Assembly: GCF_003001815.1 (NCBI RefSeq)
Contig: NZ_PVMZ01000001.1
Location: 682,001-746,000 of the forward strand
Length of the DNA: 64,000 nt
From: Actinoplanes italicus
GTDB lineage: Bacteria > Actinomycetota > Actinomycetes > Mycobacteriales > Micromonosporaceae
Direction of reading: 5' to 3'
The notes beneath the pieces are model-generated. The model made no database searches. It saw nothing but the letters and a program-made list of their open reading frames with translations, and had not been told where the DNA came from. This document shows positions 17,208-25,785 of the stretch, in pieces (position 1 is the stretch's first letter; every line of letters begins with the position of its first letter). The position numbers and the translations under genes are program-made.

Positions 17208-18599
17208 ATGAAAAGCGTTGCGGCCGGCGTCGCCGCCAGTCATCCGGCGACGGCTCGCACCGGGCTACGAATTCTGCAGGCCGGAGGCACCGCGGCCGAC
17301 GCGGCGGTGGGCGCCGTACTCGCCTGCTGCGTCGCCGAGACCGTGTACACCGGGCTCGGTGGTGGCGGCTTCGCCACCTATTTCGACGCCGGTACCCGAG
17401 AGGTCACCTGTCTCGACTTCTTCGTCGCGGTGCCGGGGCTCGACGGTGATCGGAAACCGGCACCCATGGTGTCGGTGGACGTGTTCTTCGGTGGCCTGCC
17501 ACAGGTCTACTCAATCGGCGGGGCAAGTGTGGCGGTGCCCGGGGTGCCGGCCGGGCTCGGGGAGGTGCATCGCCGGTGGGGAAGACTGCCCTGGCCGCAG
17601 GTGGTGGCACCGGCTGCCGGCCTGGCCCGGACCGGGGTGCTGCTGCCGGTGGCGCACGCCCGCACGCTGGAGTCGTGTGCGCCGGCACTCGCCTACGGTG
17701 ACGGCGCCGGCCCGTACCAGCCTGGCGGGCGGTTGCTGCAGGGCGACGAGCTGCTCTACCACCCGGGGCTGGCCGCCGCGATGGACACGCTGGCCGAGGA
17801 GGGCCCGTCGGTCTTCTACACGGGTGCGTACGGGAAGCTGCTGGTCGACACGGTACGGGCGGCCGGCGGGACGATCGGGCCGGTGGACCTGCGCTCGTAT
17901 CGGGTCGAGTCGGTTCCGGTGGATCAGGCGCCCCTGGCCGGTTATCGGGTGCACGCCCGGCACGATCTGAACCGGACAGTCGACACGATCGGCGGGCTGC
18001 CCACCGAGCTGGCCCGGCCGGTGCGCGCTCCCGGGGTGGCCTCGGCGCTGCTCAACCGGGGTCAGCAGCGGCTCGGGGACACCACCAATGTCTCGGTGGT
18101 GGACAGCGAGGGCAACGCTTGCGTGATCACCACGACGCTCGGGCTGGGGTCGGGGGTGTGGCTGCCGGGGCTCGGCATCAACCTGAACTCGATGCTCGGC
18201 GAGGGTGAGCTGCTCACCGACGACCTGGTGCCGGGGCAGCGGATGTCGTCCTACATGTGCCCGCTCGTGGTGACCGCCCCGGACGGTGGCCTGGCCGTCG
18301 CGGCGGGGTCGGCCGGCGCCTCCCGGATCCGGACCGCGCTGGTCGACACGCTGCTCGGGGTGATTGTCGACGGGCTGAGTGTGCCGGAGGCGATCGCCCG
18401 GCCGCGCTTCCACGTGGTGGAGGACACCGTGCACGCCGAGCCCGGGTATCCGCCCGCCGAGTTGGCCGAGCTCGCGGCCGCCGGGTGGCAGATCGTCGAA
18501 TGGCCGGAGATCACGCACTACTTCGGTGGGGTCACCGCCGTGGGCCGGGCCGGTGCGGCCGGCGACCCACGGCGCGGCGGCGTGGGACTGCTGCTGTGA
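17208..18599 (+). CDS. Gamma-glutamyltransferase-like Ntn hydrolase
   Basis: 463 aa, clearly shorter than the roughly 560-580 aa of classical GGT. The self-processing nucleophile is visible as Thr292 in GDTTNVSVVDSEGNACVIT; classical enzymes have TTHxSVVD, so the following His is Asn here. The glycine-rich GLGGGGFATYFD and late MSSYMCPLVV and AAGSAGASRIRTALVDTLLG segments also match the superfamily. No signal peptide is obvious. Probable role: hydrolysis or transfer of gamma-glutamyl groups, or a cephalosporin-acylase-like amidase. Convergent with the epimerase gene 7 nt away. Confidence 0.8.
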   Translation: MKSVAAGVAASHPATARTGLRILQAGGTAADAAVGAVLACCVAETVYTGLGGGGFATYFDAGTREVTCLDFFVAVPGLDGDRKPAPMVSVDVFFGGLPQVYSIGGASVAVPGVPAGLGEVHRRWGRLPWPQVVAPAAGLARTGVLLPVAHARTLESCAPALAYGDGAGPYQPGGRLLQGDELLYHPGLAAAMDTLAEEGPSVFYTGAYGKLLVDTVRAAGGTIGPVDLRSYRVESVPVDQAPLAGYRVHARHDLNRTVDTIGGLPTELARPVRAPGVASALLNRGQQRLGDTTNVSVVDSEGNACVITTTLGLGSGVWLPGLGINLNSMLGEGELLTDDLVPGQRMSSYMCPLVVTAPDGGLAVAAGSAGASRIRTALVDTLLGVIVDGLSVPEAIARPRFHVVEDTVHAEPGYPPAELAELAAAGWQIVEWPEITHYFGGVTAVGRAGAAGDPRRGGVGLLL

Positions 18600-18606
18600 A
18601 ACCGGG

Positions 18607-19530
18607 TCACATGGTGCGGGCGGCGGTCGCCGCGGCGGAGGCAGCGGTCTCGCGCAGCGGCACCTCCAGGTCAGTGGCGGTGAGGCCGAAGGTGCGCTCG
18701 GTCAGCGACGAGTCGAGGACGAACGGGGCGTAGAACTGGTAATCCATCTCGGCCATCTCACGGGCCATCGGCACCACCACACCGGCCGCGCGCATCACGA
18801 ACCGGGGCATGCTGCGGACCTTGAGGTGAGGCTGGCCGGTCAGGTCGCAGTAGCGGTCGGCCAGCTCGCGGATCGAGATCGGCGCCGGTGACGGCACGTG
18901 CCAGGCATGGCCCCAGGCGCGCTCGTCACGGGCCAGCTCGACCAGGGTGCGGGCCATGTCGCCGGTGTAGGTGAAGGTGTGCGGGGCGTCGATGTCAGCG
19001 GGTCCCCAGGCGGTGCGGCCCTTCTCCAGAGCGGGCAGCAGCACGCTGGAGAAGACGCCGACGGCTCCGGCGCCCAGGTAGTCGGAGGCTCGGGCCTCGA
19101 TCGTGCGCACGCCACTGGCCAGGGCGTCCTCCCACATCCGGATGCGGACGCGGCCCTTGCGGCCGGTCGCGGCGAGCGGGGTGCTCTCGGTCATCAGGCC
19201 GCCGGGCTGGGGGCCGTACCCGTACAGGTTGCCGGTGATGGCGTAGACCGCGCCGGCCGACTTGGCGGCGGCGATCATCGCGTTGTTCATCGGGAACCAC
19301 TTCTCGGTCCACTCGGTGTACCTCGGGTTCGCGCAGTTGTAGACGACCTCGGCGCCCTGGGCGAGTTCCGTGAGGCGCCGGGCGTCGGCGGCGTCGCCGG
19401 TGACCCGTTCGATCAGCGGATGCTCGGGGCCACTGCCGCTGCGTGTGACGATCCGGACCCGCTCGCCGCGCTCGGCGAGCAGGTTGGCGACGGTGGAGCC
19501 GATCGGGCCGGAACCGATGACCAGGTGCAT
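18607..19530 (-). CDS. NAD(P)-binding epimerase/dehydratase-like protein
   Basis: 307-aa Rossmann-fold protein of the extended SDR group. The nucleotide-binding start is HLVIGSGPIGSTVANLLAERG; the typical catalytic Tyr-x3-Lys is not clear (NLYGYGPQPGG occupies that area), so it may be an atypical NmrA/epimerase member. Start ATG 19530 has AAGGAG six nt upstream. It is divergent from a TetR gene whose probable operators lie between them, so it is the likely regulated target. Confidence 0.75.
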   Translation of the reverse strand: MHLVIGSGPIGSTVANLLAERGERVRIVTRSGSGPEHPLIERVTGDAADARRLTELAQGAEVVYNCANPRYTEWTEKWFPMNNAMIAAAKSAGAVYAITGNLYGYGPQPGGLMTESTPLAATGRKGRVRIRMWEDALASGVRTIEARASDYLGAGAVGVFSSVLLPALEKGRTAWGPADIDAPHTFTYTGDMARTLVELARDERAWGHAWHVPSPAPISIRELADRYCDLTGQPHLKVRSMPRFVMRAAGVVVPMAREMAEMDYQFYAPFVLDSSLTERTFGLTATDLEVPLRETAASAAATAARTM

Positions 19531-19552
19531 GACGTTCTCCTTGCTCGCATTC

Positions 19553-19620
19553 GAGAGCACCGCTCTCCGTTGAGAACAACGATCGCATAGACGCTCGCGA
19601 GAAAGCAAGAGCACTGCTCT
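19553..19620. promoter_or_regulatory. Two probable TetR operators
   Basis: GAGAGC-ACC-GCTCTC (19553-19567) is a perfect 6-3-6 palindrome and AGAGC-ACT-GCTCT (19608-19620) a perfect 5-3-5 version of the same site, 55 bp apart, in the divergent gap between the epimerase and TetR genes. The second lies about 20 bp before the TetR start codon. Likely autoregulation plus control of the epimerase. Confidence 0.7.
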
Positions 19621-19641
19621 CTTTATGGCACACTGGTCCGC

Positions 19642-20325
19642 ATGAGCGCCGCTAACCTGCGAGCCCGCGTGCGGGCCGAGATGACCGAAGAGATCAAGAC
19701 GGTGGCGAAACGGCACCTGGCCACTGATGGGGCGAACCTCTCGCTACGGGCCGTCGCCCGTGACCTCGGGATGGCGTCGTCTGCGGTCTACCGGTACTTC
19801 GCCAGCCGCGACGAGCTGCTCACGGCGCTGATCATCGACGCGTACGACGCGGTCGGGGAGGCCGCCGAGCGGGCCTCCGCCGAGCAGTCGACGCCTCTGG
19901 AGAAGTGGCTGGCCGCGGGGCACGCGGCACGGGACTGGGCGCTGGCCAGCCCGCACGAGTGGGCGCTCATCTACGGCAGTCCGGTGCCGGGGTACCAGGC
20001 TCCGGAGGACACCATCGTCCCGGCCACGCGAGTGATGCTGCTGCTGGGGGCGACACTGACGGAGGCGTACACCTCGGGGGTCCTGGTCTATCGCGAACCG
20101 ATCACCGGGAGGTTCATCGAAGAGCTCGCCCCGATCGCCGCCTCGATCCTCCCCGACCTGCCGGCCCGGCTGGTGGCCGACACGATCGCCGCGTTCTTCC
20201 AGATCTGCGGCGCCATCAGTGCGGAACTGTTCGGGCAGCTCAACAAGTCGGTCGAGGAGGATCGGAGAGGTTTCTTCGACTATCAGCTGCGGGCCGCGGC
20301 CGCGCACGCCGGGCTCACCGGGTAG
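19642..20325 (+). CDS. TetR/AcrR family transcriptional regulator
   Basis: 227 aa. N-terminal helix-turn-helix: NLSLRAVARDLGMASSAVYRYF then ASRDELLTALI, residues about 33-64. The C-terminal ligand domain resembles the WHG-type group (HEWALIYGSPVPGY). Divergent from the epimerase gene with two shared palindromes between them, so it probably represses both. The ligand is unknown. Its end overlaps the convergent alkyltransferase-like gene by 11 nt. Confidence 0.88.
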   Translation: MSAANLRARVRAEMTEEIKTVAKRHLATDGANLSLRAVARDLGMASSAVYRYFASRDELLTALIIDAYDAVGEAAERASAEQSTPLEKWLAAGHAARDWALASPHEWALIYGSPVPGYQAPEDTIVPATRVMLLLGATLTEAYTSGVLVYREPITGRFIEELAPIAASILPDLPARLVADTIAAFFQICGAISAELFGQLNKSVEEDRRGFFDYQLRAAAAHAGLTG

Positions 20326-20623
20326 GCATCCAGCCAGCCTCGGCCATCAGCACCCGGTCACCGCGCATCGGCACGCCCTCGGCCAGCAGCAACGCCTTGG
20401 CCCGGGCCTCGTGACCGGGTGGGAGCCGTCCGCCGCCGCTGCACACCCGGTGCCAGGGGACGCCGCCGCCGTGCAGGGACATGATCCGGCCGACCTGCCG
20501 GGGCGAGTTGCGGCCGGACCGGTCGGCCAGGGCGTCGGCAATCGAGCCGTACGACATCACACGCCCCGCCGGGATGCTCTCCACCAGGGTCAGGACCTCT
20601 TCGACGTACTCCTGCGGTGTCAC
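20315..20623 (-). CDS. Alkyltransferase-like protein (ATL), Trp in place of active Cys
   Basis: 102 aa, the C-terminal fold of O6-alkylguanine-DNA alkyltransferase. The PCHRV active site of true transferases is PWHRV here (residues 56-60), the defining substitution of ATL proteins, which bind O6-alkylguanine and hand it to nucleotide excision repair rather than removing the alkyl group. The flipping helix Tyr/Arg region (MSYGSIADAL, RQVGRIMS) is kept. Start GTG 20623 is supported by TATCGT 8 nt upstream. Its promoter overlaps the divergent proB region. Confidence 0.9.
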   Translation of the reverse strand: MTPQEYVEEVLTLVESIPAGRVMSYGSIADALADRSGRNSPRQVGRIMSLHGGGVPWHRVCSGGGRLPPGHEARAKALLLAEGVPMRGDRVLMAEAGWMPTR

Positions 20624-20676
20624 AACCCGCCACGATATGGGATGTGGCAAGGATCGACACCGGCCTGCCGAGCACA

Positions 20677-21798
20677 ATGGGCCAGGTGCGGGAAGTGGTG
20701 ACCGGTGCGCGCCGGATCGTGGTCAAGGTGGGATCGTCCTCGCTGACGACCGCGGCGGGCGGCATCGACGAGCAACGGGTCGACGCCCTGGTCGATGTGC
20801 TGGGCGCGCTGGCGACCGGCGGGCGTGAGGTCGTTCTGGTGTCCAGCGGCGCGATCGCCGCCGGACTCGCACCGCTCCAGTTGCGCCGCCGGCCACGCGA
20901 CCTGGCCACCCAGCAGGCCGCCGCCTCGGTCGGCCAGGGCCTGCTGATCGGGCGGTATGCGGCCGGCTTCGCCCGCCACGGGCTGACGGTCGGCCAGGTA
21001 CTGCTCACCGTCGACGACGTCACCCGGCGGGCCCACTACCGCAACGCATACCGCACGCTGCGCAAACTCCTCGACCTGGGCGCGCTGCCGATCGTCAACG
21101 AGAACGACACGGTCGCCACCGAGGAGATCCGGTTCGGCGACAACGACCGGCTGGCCGCGCTCGTGGCCGCGCTCGCCGACGCCGATCTGCTCGTGCTGCT
21201 CTCCGATGTGGATGCCCTCTACACCGGCAATCCGTCCGACCCCGCGTCGGTGAAGATCCCGCTGGTCCGCGAGGACACCGACCTCTCCGCTGTCGAGATC
21301 GGCAAGACCGGCAAGGCGGGCCTCGGCACCGGCGGCATGGTCACCAAGGTCGAGGCGGCCCGGATAGCGACCGGGTTCGGCATTCCGGTCGTGCTGACCG
21401 CGGCCCCGCTGGCCGGTGCGGCGCTCGCCGGCGAGGAGGTCGGCACGCTCTTCGAGGCAGCCGGATCCCGGCCCGCGGCGCGGCTCTTCTGGCTTGCCCA
21501 CGCCACCTCCCCGCGCGGCCGCCTGCATCTCGACGAGGGCGCGGTCGCGGCCGTGGTGGCCCGGCGCAAGTCACTGCTGCCGGCCGGCATCACGGCGGTC
21601 GACGGTTCCTTCGCCGCCGGCGATCCGGTGGATCTGGTCGAAGCCGGATCAGGTACGCCCGTCGCGCGCGGCCTGGTCAACTACGACGCGGTCGAACTGC
21701 CGGCGCTGCTCGGGCGGTCCACCCCGGAGTTGGCCGCGGCACTCGGGCCGGGATATGAACGTGAGGTCGTCCACCGTGACGACCTGGTGCTCCTCTAG
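20677..21798 (+). CDS. proB: Glutamate 5-kinase
   Basis: First step of proline synthesis: ATP-dependent phosphorylation of glutamate. 373 aa from ATG 20677 (GTG 20689 possible). Amino-acid-kinase domain with IVVKVGSSSLT, VLVSSGAIAAG, IVNENDTVATEEIRFGDNDRLAA and TGGMVTKVEAA. A C-terminal PUA domain (about residues 280-370, FWLAHATSPRGRLHLDEGA) is present, as in the long bacterial form subject to proline feedback. proA follows 12 nt downstream. Confidence 0.95.
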   Translation: MGQVREVVTGARRIVVKVGSSSLTTAAGGIDEQRVDALVDVLGALATGGREVVLVSSGAIAAGLAPLQLRRRPRDLATQQAAASVGQGLLIGRYAAGFARHGLTVGQVLLTVDDVTRRAHYRNAYRTLRKLLDLGALPIVNENDTVATEEIRFGDNDRLAALVAALADADLLVLLSDVDALYTGNPSDPASVKIPLVREDTDLSAVEIGKTGKAGLGTGGMVTKVEAARIATGFGIPVVLTAAPLAGAALAGEEVGTLFEAAGSRPAARLFWLAHATSPRGRLHLDEGAVAAVVARRKSLLPAGITAVDGSFAAGDPVDLVEAGSGTPVARGLVNYDAVELPALLGRSTPELAAALGPGYEREVVHRDDLVLL

Positions 21799-21810
21799 AG
21801 AGGTTTCGTC

Positions 21811-23052
21811 ATGAGTGTGCTGGAGCAGGCGGCCGCCGCCCGGGTCGCCTCGTTCGACCTGGCCTCGGCGACGCGGGCCGAGAAGGACGCGGCCCTGCTG
21901 CTGATGGCCGACCGTCTCGTCGAGCGGACGGACGACATCGTCCACGCGAACGGTGTCGACGTCGCCAACGCCCGGGAGAACGGCACGTCCGAGGCCATGA
22001 TCGACCGGCTGACCCTGACGCCGGAGCGGGTCGCCGCCATGTCCGACGGCCTGCGCCAGCTCGCCGCCCTGCCCGACCCGATCGGTGACGTGGTGCGCGG
22101 CTCCACCCTGGCCAACGGCCTGGAGCTGCGGCAGGTCCGGGTGCCGTTCGGTGTGGTCGGCATGATCTACGAGGGCCGGCCCAACGTCACCGTCGACGCC
22201 GCCGGCATCTGCCTCAAGAGCGGCAACGCGGCCCTGCTGCGCGGTTCCGGGTCGGCGTTCTCGTCGAACGCCGCGATCGTCTCGGTGCTGCGCAAGGCGG
22301 TCGCCGACGCGGGCCTGCCGGCCAACACGATCCAGCTGCTCGACGCCACCACCCGCGACTCGGTCAAGGAGCTGATGCGCGCCCGCGGCCTGGTCGACGT
22401 GCTGATCCCGCGCGGCGGCGCCTCGCTGATCAAGACGGTGGTCGAGCAGTCCACCGTGCCGGTGATCGAGACCGGGGTCGGCAACTGCCACGTCTACGTG
22501 GACGCCGCGGCCGACCTGGAGAAGGCGCTGGCCGTCACGGTCAACTCGAAGACGCAGCGCTTCTCCACCTGCAACACGGCCGAGTCCCTGTTGGTGCACG
22601 CCGAAATCGCGGACACGTTCCTGCCCCTCGTGCTTCCGGAGCTGCAGGAACGCGGCGTCACGGTGCACGGCGACGCCCGCGTGGCGAGTTACGGCGATGC
22701 GGTGGTCGCGGCTACCGACGAGGATTGGGGTACGGAGTACCTGTCCCCCGACATCGCGGTGGCCGTCGTCGACTCCCTGGAGGACGCCCTCGACCACATC
22801 CGTCAGTGGGGCACCGGTCACACCGAGGCCATCGTCAGCGAGTCGACGACCGCGACCCGGCGGTTCGTGGCCGGGGTGGACGCCGCCGCCGTGATGGTGA
22901 ACGCGTCGACCCGGTTCACCGACGGTGGCGAGTTCGGTTTCGGTGCGGAGATCGGCATCAGCACGCAGAAACTGCACGCGCGCGGTCCGATGGGCCTGCC
23001 CGAGCTGACCTCTACCAAGTACGTCGTCACCGGTAACGGCCACACCCGCTAG
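21811..23052 (+). CDS. proA: Glutamate-5-semialdehyde dehydrogenase (gamma-glutamyl phosphate reductase)
   Basis: Second step of proline synthesis, NADPH-dependent reduction of glutamyl-5-phosphate. 413 aa, normal length. [35 protein letters not shown] and catalytic Cys254 in [14 protein letters not shown] mark the aldehyde dehydrogenase-fold enzyme; [21 protein letters not shown], read in parts, closes it. AGAGAGG lies before the ATG. A 540-nt non-coding region with a 61-bp tandem array follows. Confidence 0.96.
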   Translation: MSVLEQAAAARVASFDLASATRAEKDAALLLMADRLVERTDDIVHANGVDVANARENGTSEAMIDRLTLTPERVAAMSDGLRQLAALPDPIGDVVRGSTLANGLELRQVRVPFGVVGMIYEGRPNVTVDAAGICLKSGNAALLRGSGSAFSSNAAIVSVLRKAVADAGLPANTIQLLDATTRDSVKELMRARGLVDVLIPRGGASLIKTVVEQSTVPVIETGVGNCHVYVDAAADLEKALAVTVNSKTQRFSTCNTAESLLVHAEIADTFLPLVLPELQERGVTVHGDARVASYGDAVVAATDEDWGTEYLSPDIAVAVVDSLEDALDHIRQWGTGHTEAIVSESTTATRRFVAGVDAAAVMVNASTRFTDGGEFGFGAEIGISTQKLHARGPMGLPELTSTKYVVTGNGHTR

Positions 23053-23145
23053 CCGCTGGAGGTGTTGTGAGTTTCCGGCTGTCGCCGTGACTCTCACCGT
23101 TCTTTTCTCCACTACGCGCCCTTGCTGATCACCCCGCCTAACCGC

Positions 23146-23471
23146 GTGGTGATTTGCGGTCTGCTCCACGCCACACCCCCTCGATGGCGTGGTGACCTAC
23201 GCCCACCCGCAAGCCGCAAATCACCACGTGGCGCCCGGCCGCCCGCAGCGTGGTGACCTACGCCCACCCACAAGCCGCAAATCACCACACGGGAGCGCTC
23301 GGCAGGCACCGTGGTGACCTACGCCCACCGGCGAGCCGCAAGTCACCACACGGGAGCGCTCGGCAGGCACCGTGGTGACCTACGCCCACCCGCAAGCCGC
23401 AAATCACCACACGGGAGCGCTCGGCAGGCACCGTGGTGACCTACGCCCACCCGCGAGCCGCAAGTCACCAC
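23146..23471. repeat. 61-bp tandem array of 39-bp palindrome-ended elements
   Basis: Five 39-bp elements begin at 23189, 23250, 23311, 23372 and 23433, exactly 61 bp apart. Each begins GTGGTGA and ends TCACCAC, so each can fold into a hairpin. The 22-bp spacers after elements 2, 3 and 4 are identical (ACGGGAGCGCTCGGCAGGCACC in two halves); the spacer after element 1 differs. A sixth, truncated and inverted copy starts at 23146 (GTGGTGATTTGCGG). Lies between convergent proA and the 267-aa gene. Nothing coding was seen in 23053-23591. Confidence 0.92.
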
Positions 23472-23591
23472 GCGGGTGGAGGTGGCTGGTCGCATCGGGC
23501 GGCACGACTCCGGGGACCGGGTCGCTGCCGGCTGTCGGCGGCTGGAATGGCGAGACCAGCGACATCCGGAGCGCAAGGGAGCTGGCAGGGG

Positions 23592-24395
23592 TCAGCGGAA
23601 GGCGCGTAGAGCCGTCAGCGTCGTGTTGACGTCGAACAGCGGGCCCTCGTTGCTGTCCCAGCCGCCGTCGACGCGCTGGGTCTCGCCGAGCCGCTTCCAA
23701 GCGCTGCGCAGCAGCCAGTCGTCACCGAGGTTGACCCGCCGCAGTGCCGCCGCCATCGACGCCACATCGGCCGGCGACATGTCCGGCAGGCGGTCGCCGA
23801 GAACCTGCTGCACCCGGGCCGACTCGTAGAAGAACTGCTGCTGGTGCAGCAGACCGGCGGCATGCCAACCGGCGGCCAGGAACGACGGCCAGGTCCCGTC
23901 CGGACGGATCTGGGTGACCACCCAGCCCGCCGCGGACCGCAGCACCTCGCTCCACGGGGTCCGGGTCTGGTACGGGTCGATCGCGACGGCCGCCGCGGTG
24001 AGCCAGAAACCCGCGACCGAGGTCTGGTAGAGGGTTGCCTCGGGATCGCCGGGAAGCGCCCAGGCCGGGGCCTCACCGGCCAGCGACTCGTGCTCCTGCC
24101 AGGTGCCGTCGCCACGCTGCGCGCTCGCCAGCCACTGCAGGGCCTGGACGGCCACCGGGCTGTTCAGCTCACCGATGCCGTCGAGCTCGGCGAGCCGGAA
24201 GCAGGTGGCGTCGATCGAGGGGATGGCGCCCTCGGCGGACGCGGACCAACCACCCTCTTCCATCTGCCCGGCAGCGATCCGCTCGACGGCCTCGGACGGG
24301 GCGGGCTGCCCGGTCCGGAGGTGCGACAATCGCGCCCGCTCGACCGGATCACCATGGGCGACCACGTAGCCAATCGCGGCGTCTATATCGATCAC
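23592..24395 (-). CDS. Terpenoid-cyclase/prenyltransferase-like alpha-alpha barrel protein
   Basis: 267 aa. Repeated QW-like motifs (GQMEEGGWSAS, SAQRGDGTWQEH, QIRPDGTWPSF, TQRVDGGWDSN) spaced about 50-60 residues apart indicate the squalene-cyclase/prenyltransferase beta-subunit toroid. The DXDD catalytic motif of class II cyclases is not seen, so enzymatic function is doubtful. Start GTG 24395 has TACCGT 7 nt upstream, supporting a leaderless start. A strong terminator hairpin separates it from moeZ upstream. Confidence 0.65.
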   Translation of the reverse strand: MIDIDAAIGYVVAHGDPVERARLSHLRTGQPAPSEAVERIAAGQMEEGGWSASAEGAIPSIDATCFRLAELDGIGELNSPVAVQALQWLASAQRGDGTWQEHESLAGEAPAWALPGDPEATLYQTSVAGFWLTAAAVAIDPYQTRTPWSEVLRSAAGWVVTQIRPDGTWPSFLAAGWHAAGLLHQQQFFYESARVQQVLGDRLPDMSPADVASMAAALRRVNLGDDWLLRSAWKRLGETQRVDGGWDSNEGPLFDVNTTLTALRAFR

Positions 24396-24441
24396 GGTGA
24401 CGACGGTACCCGCCCGGAGGCGCGTCCCGCAGGTTCGTTCC

Positions 24442-24475
24442 ATCCAGGGAGTCACCCGAAGGTGACTCCCTGGAT
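24442..24475 (-). terminator. Perfect 15-bp stem hairpin after moeZ
   Basis: ATCCAGGGAGTCACC (24442-24456) is fully complementary to 24461-24475, with a CGAA loop. It lies 8 nt beyond the moeZ stop and upstream of the next gene on the same strand, as expected of a terminator without T-tract. Confidence 0.8.
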
Positions 24476-24483
24476 CAAAAGGG

Positions 24484-25665
24484 TCAGTACGACGGCAGGG
24501 ACGGATCGATCGTGTTGACCCACGACACAATGCCGCCCTGGACGTGAACGGCGTCCTTGAATCCGGCCGCCTTGAGCGCGGCGAGAGCCTCGGCCGAGCG
24601 CACGCCCGACTTGCAGTGCAGGACGATCTGCTTGTCCTGGGGGAACTTCGACAGCGCCTCGCCGGAGAGGATCTCGCCCTTCGGGATCAGCACCGCGCCC
24701 GGGATCCGGTTGATCTCCCACTCGGCCGGCTCGCGGACATCGGCCAGGAAGATGTCCTTGCCGCTGTCCTGCCAGTCCTTGAGCTCACGAACGGTGATCG
24801 TGGAGCCGTGCACCGCCTCCTGCGCCTCGTCGGAGACCGCGCCGCAGAAGTCCTCGTAGTCCTCGAGCAGGTCGGTGACCGTCGGGTTCTCACCGCAGAG
24901 CGCGCAGTTCGGGTCCTTCCGGACCTTGATCTTGCGGTACTCCATCTCCAGGGCGTCGTAGACCATCAGGCGCCCCACCAGCGGCTCACCGATGCCGGTG
25001 ATCAGCTTGATCGCCTCGTTGACCTGGATCGAGCCGATCGACGCGCAGAGCACGCCGAGCACGCCGCCCTCGGCGCAGCTCGGGACCATGCCGGGCGGCG
25101 GGGGCTCCGGGTAGAGGCAGCGGTAGCAGGGACCGTGCTCCTCCCAGAAGACCGAGGCCTGGCCGTCGAAACGGTAGATCGAGCCCCAGACGTACGGCTT
25201 GCCGAGCAGCACCGCGGCGTCGTTGACCATGTAACGGGTCGCGAAGTTGTCGGTGCCGTCGACGATCAGGTCGTACTGGCTGAAGATCTCCTTGACGTTG
25301 TCCCGGTCCAGTGCGGTGTTGTGGATGACCACGTTCACCAGCGGGTTGACCTCGGCGATGCTGCGGGCCGCGGACTCGGCCTTGGGCGTGCCGACGTCCG
25401 AGACGCCGTGGATGATCTGACGCTGGAGGTTGGACTCGTCGACGGTGTCGAAGTCGATGATGCCGAGCGTGCCGACACCGGCCGCGGCCAGGTAGAGCAG
25501 GGTCGGCGAGCCGAGACCGCCCGCGCCGACGGCGAGCACCTTCGCGTTCTTGAGCCGCTTCTGCCCGTCCATCCCGACGTCGGGGATGATCAGGTGACGC
25601 GAATAGCGGCGGATCTCATCGACGCTCAGCTCAGCGGCCGGCTCGACGAGCGGGGGCAGAGCCAC
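24484..25665 (-). CDS. moeZ: MoeZ-type adenylyltransferase/sulfurtransferase
   Basis: Activates the C-terminus of small sulfur-carrier proteins (molybdopterin, thiamine, cysteine or thioamide pathways) by adenylation, then supplies sulfur through rhodanese. 393 aa. E1-like domain with GAGGLGSPTLLYLAAAGVG (about 47-65) and adenylation Arg/Asn region (ESNLQRQ); zinc Cys pairs 180/183 and 254/257; rhodanese domain from about 285 with active Cys351 in HCKSGVRS. GTG start with GGGGAG upstream. In actinobacteria this single protein serves several carriers. Confidence 0.92.
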   Translation of the reverse strand: MALPPLVEPAAELSVDEIRRYSRHLIIPDVGMDGQKRLKNAKVLAVGAGGLGSPTLLYLAAAGVGTLGIIDFDTVDESNLQRQIIHGVSDVGTPKAESAARSIAEVNPLVNVVIHNTALDRDNVKEIFSQYDLIVDGTDNFATRYMVNDAAVLLGKPYVWGSIYRFDGQASVFWEEHGPCYRCLYPEPPPPGMVPSCAEGGVLGVLCASIGSIQVNEAIKLITGIGEPLVGRLMVYDALEMEYRKIKVRKDPNCALCGENPTVTDLLEDYEDFCGAVSDEAQEAVHGSTITVRELKDWQDSGKDIFLADVREPAEWEINRIPGAVLIPKGEILSGEALSKFPQDKQIVLHCKSGVRSAEALAALKAAGFKDAVHVQGGIVSWVNTIDPSLPSY

Positions 25666-25785
25666 AGTTCACTCCCCGGGTTCGGTGGTTTCGTTGGTGT
25701 TGGAACGCCGCCCATTGTCGCTCGATTCGCGCACGAGCACCCATGACGTTGGCCACGGGCCCGACATGCGGGATCGCGGAATAAT

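Noticed and set aside
23146..23471. CRISPR array
   Set aside because: Repeat length and regular spacing fit, but three of the four spacers are identical and no cas gene is in the window.
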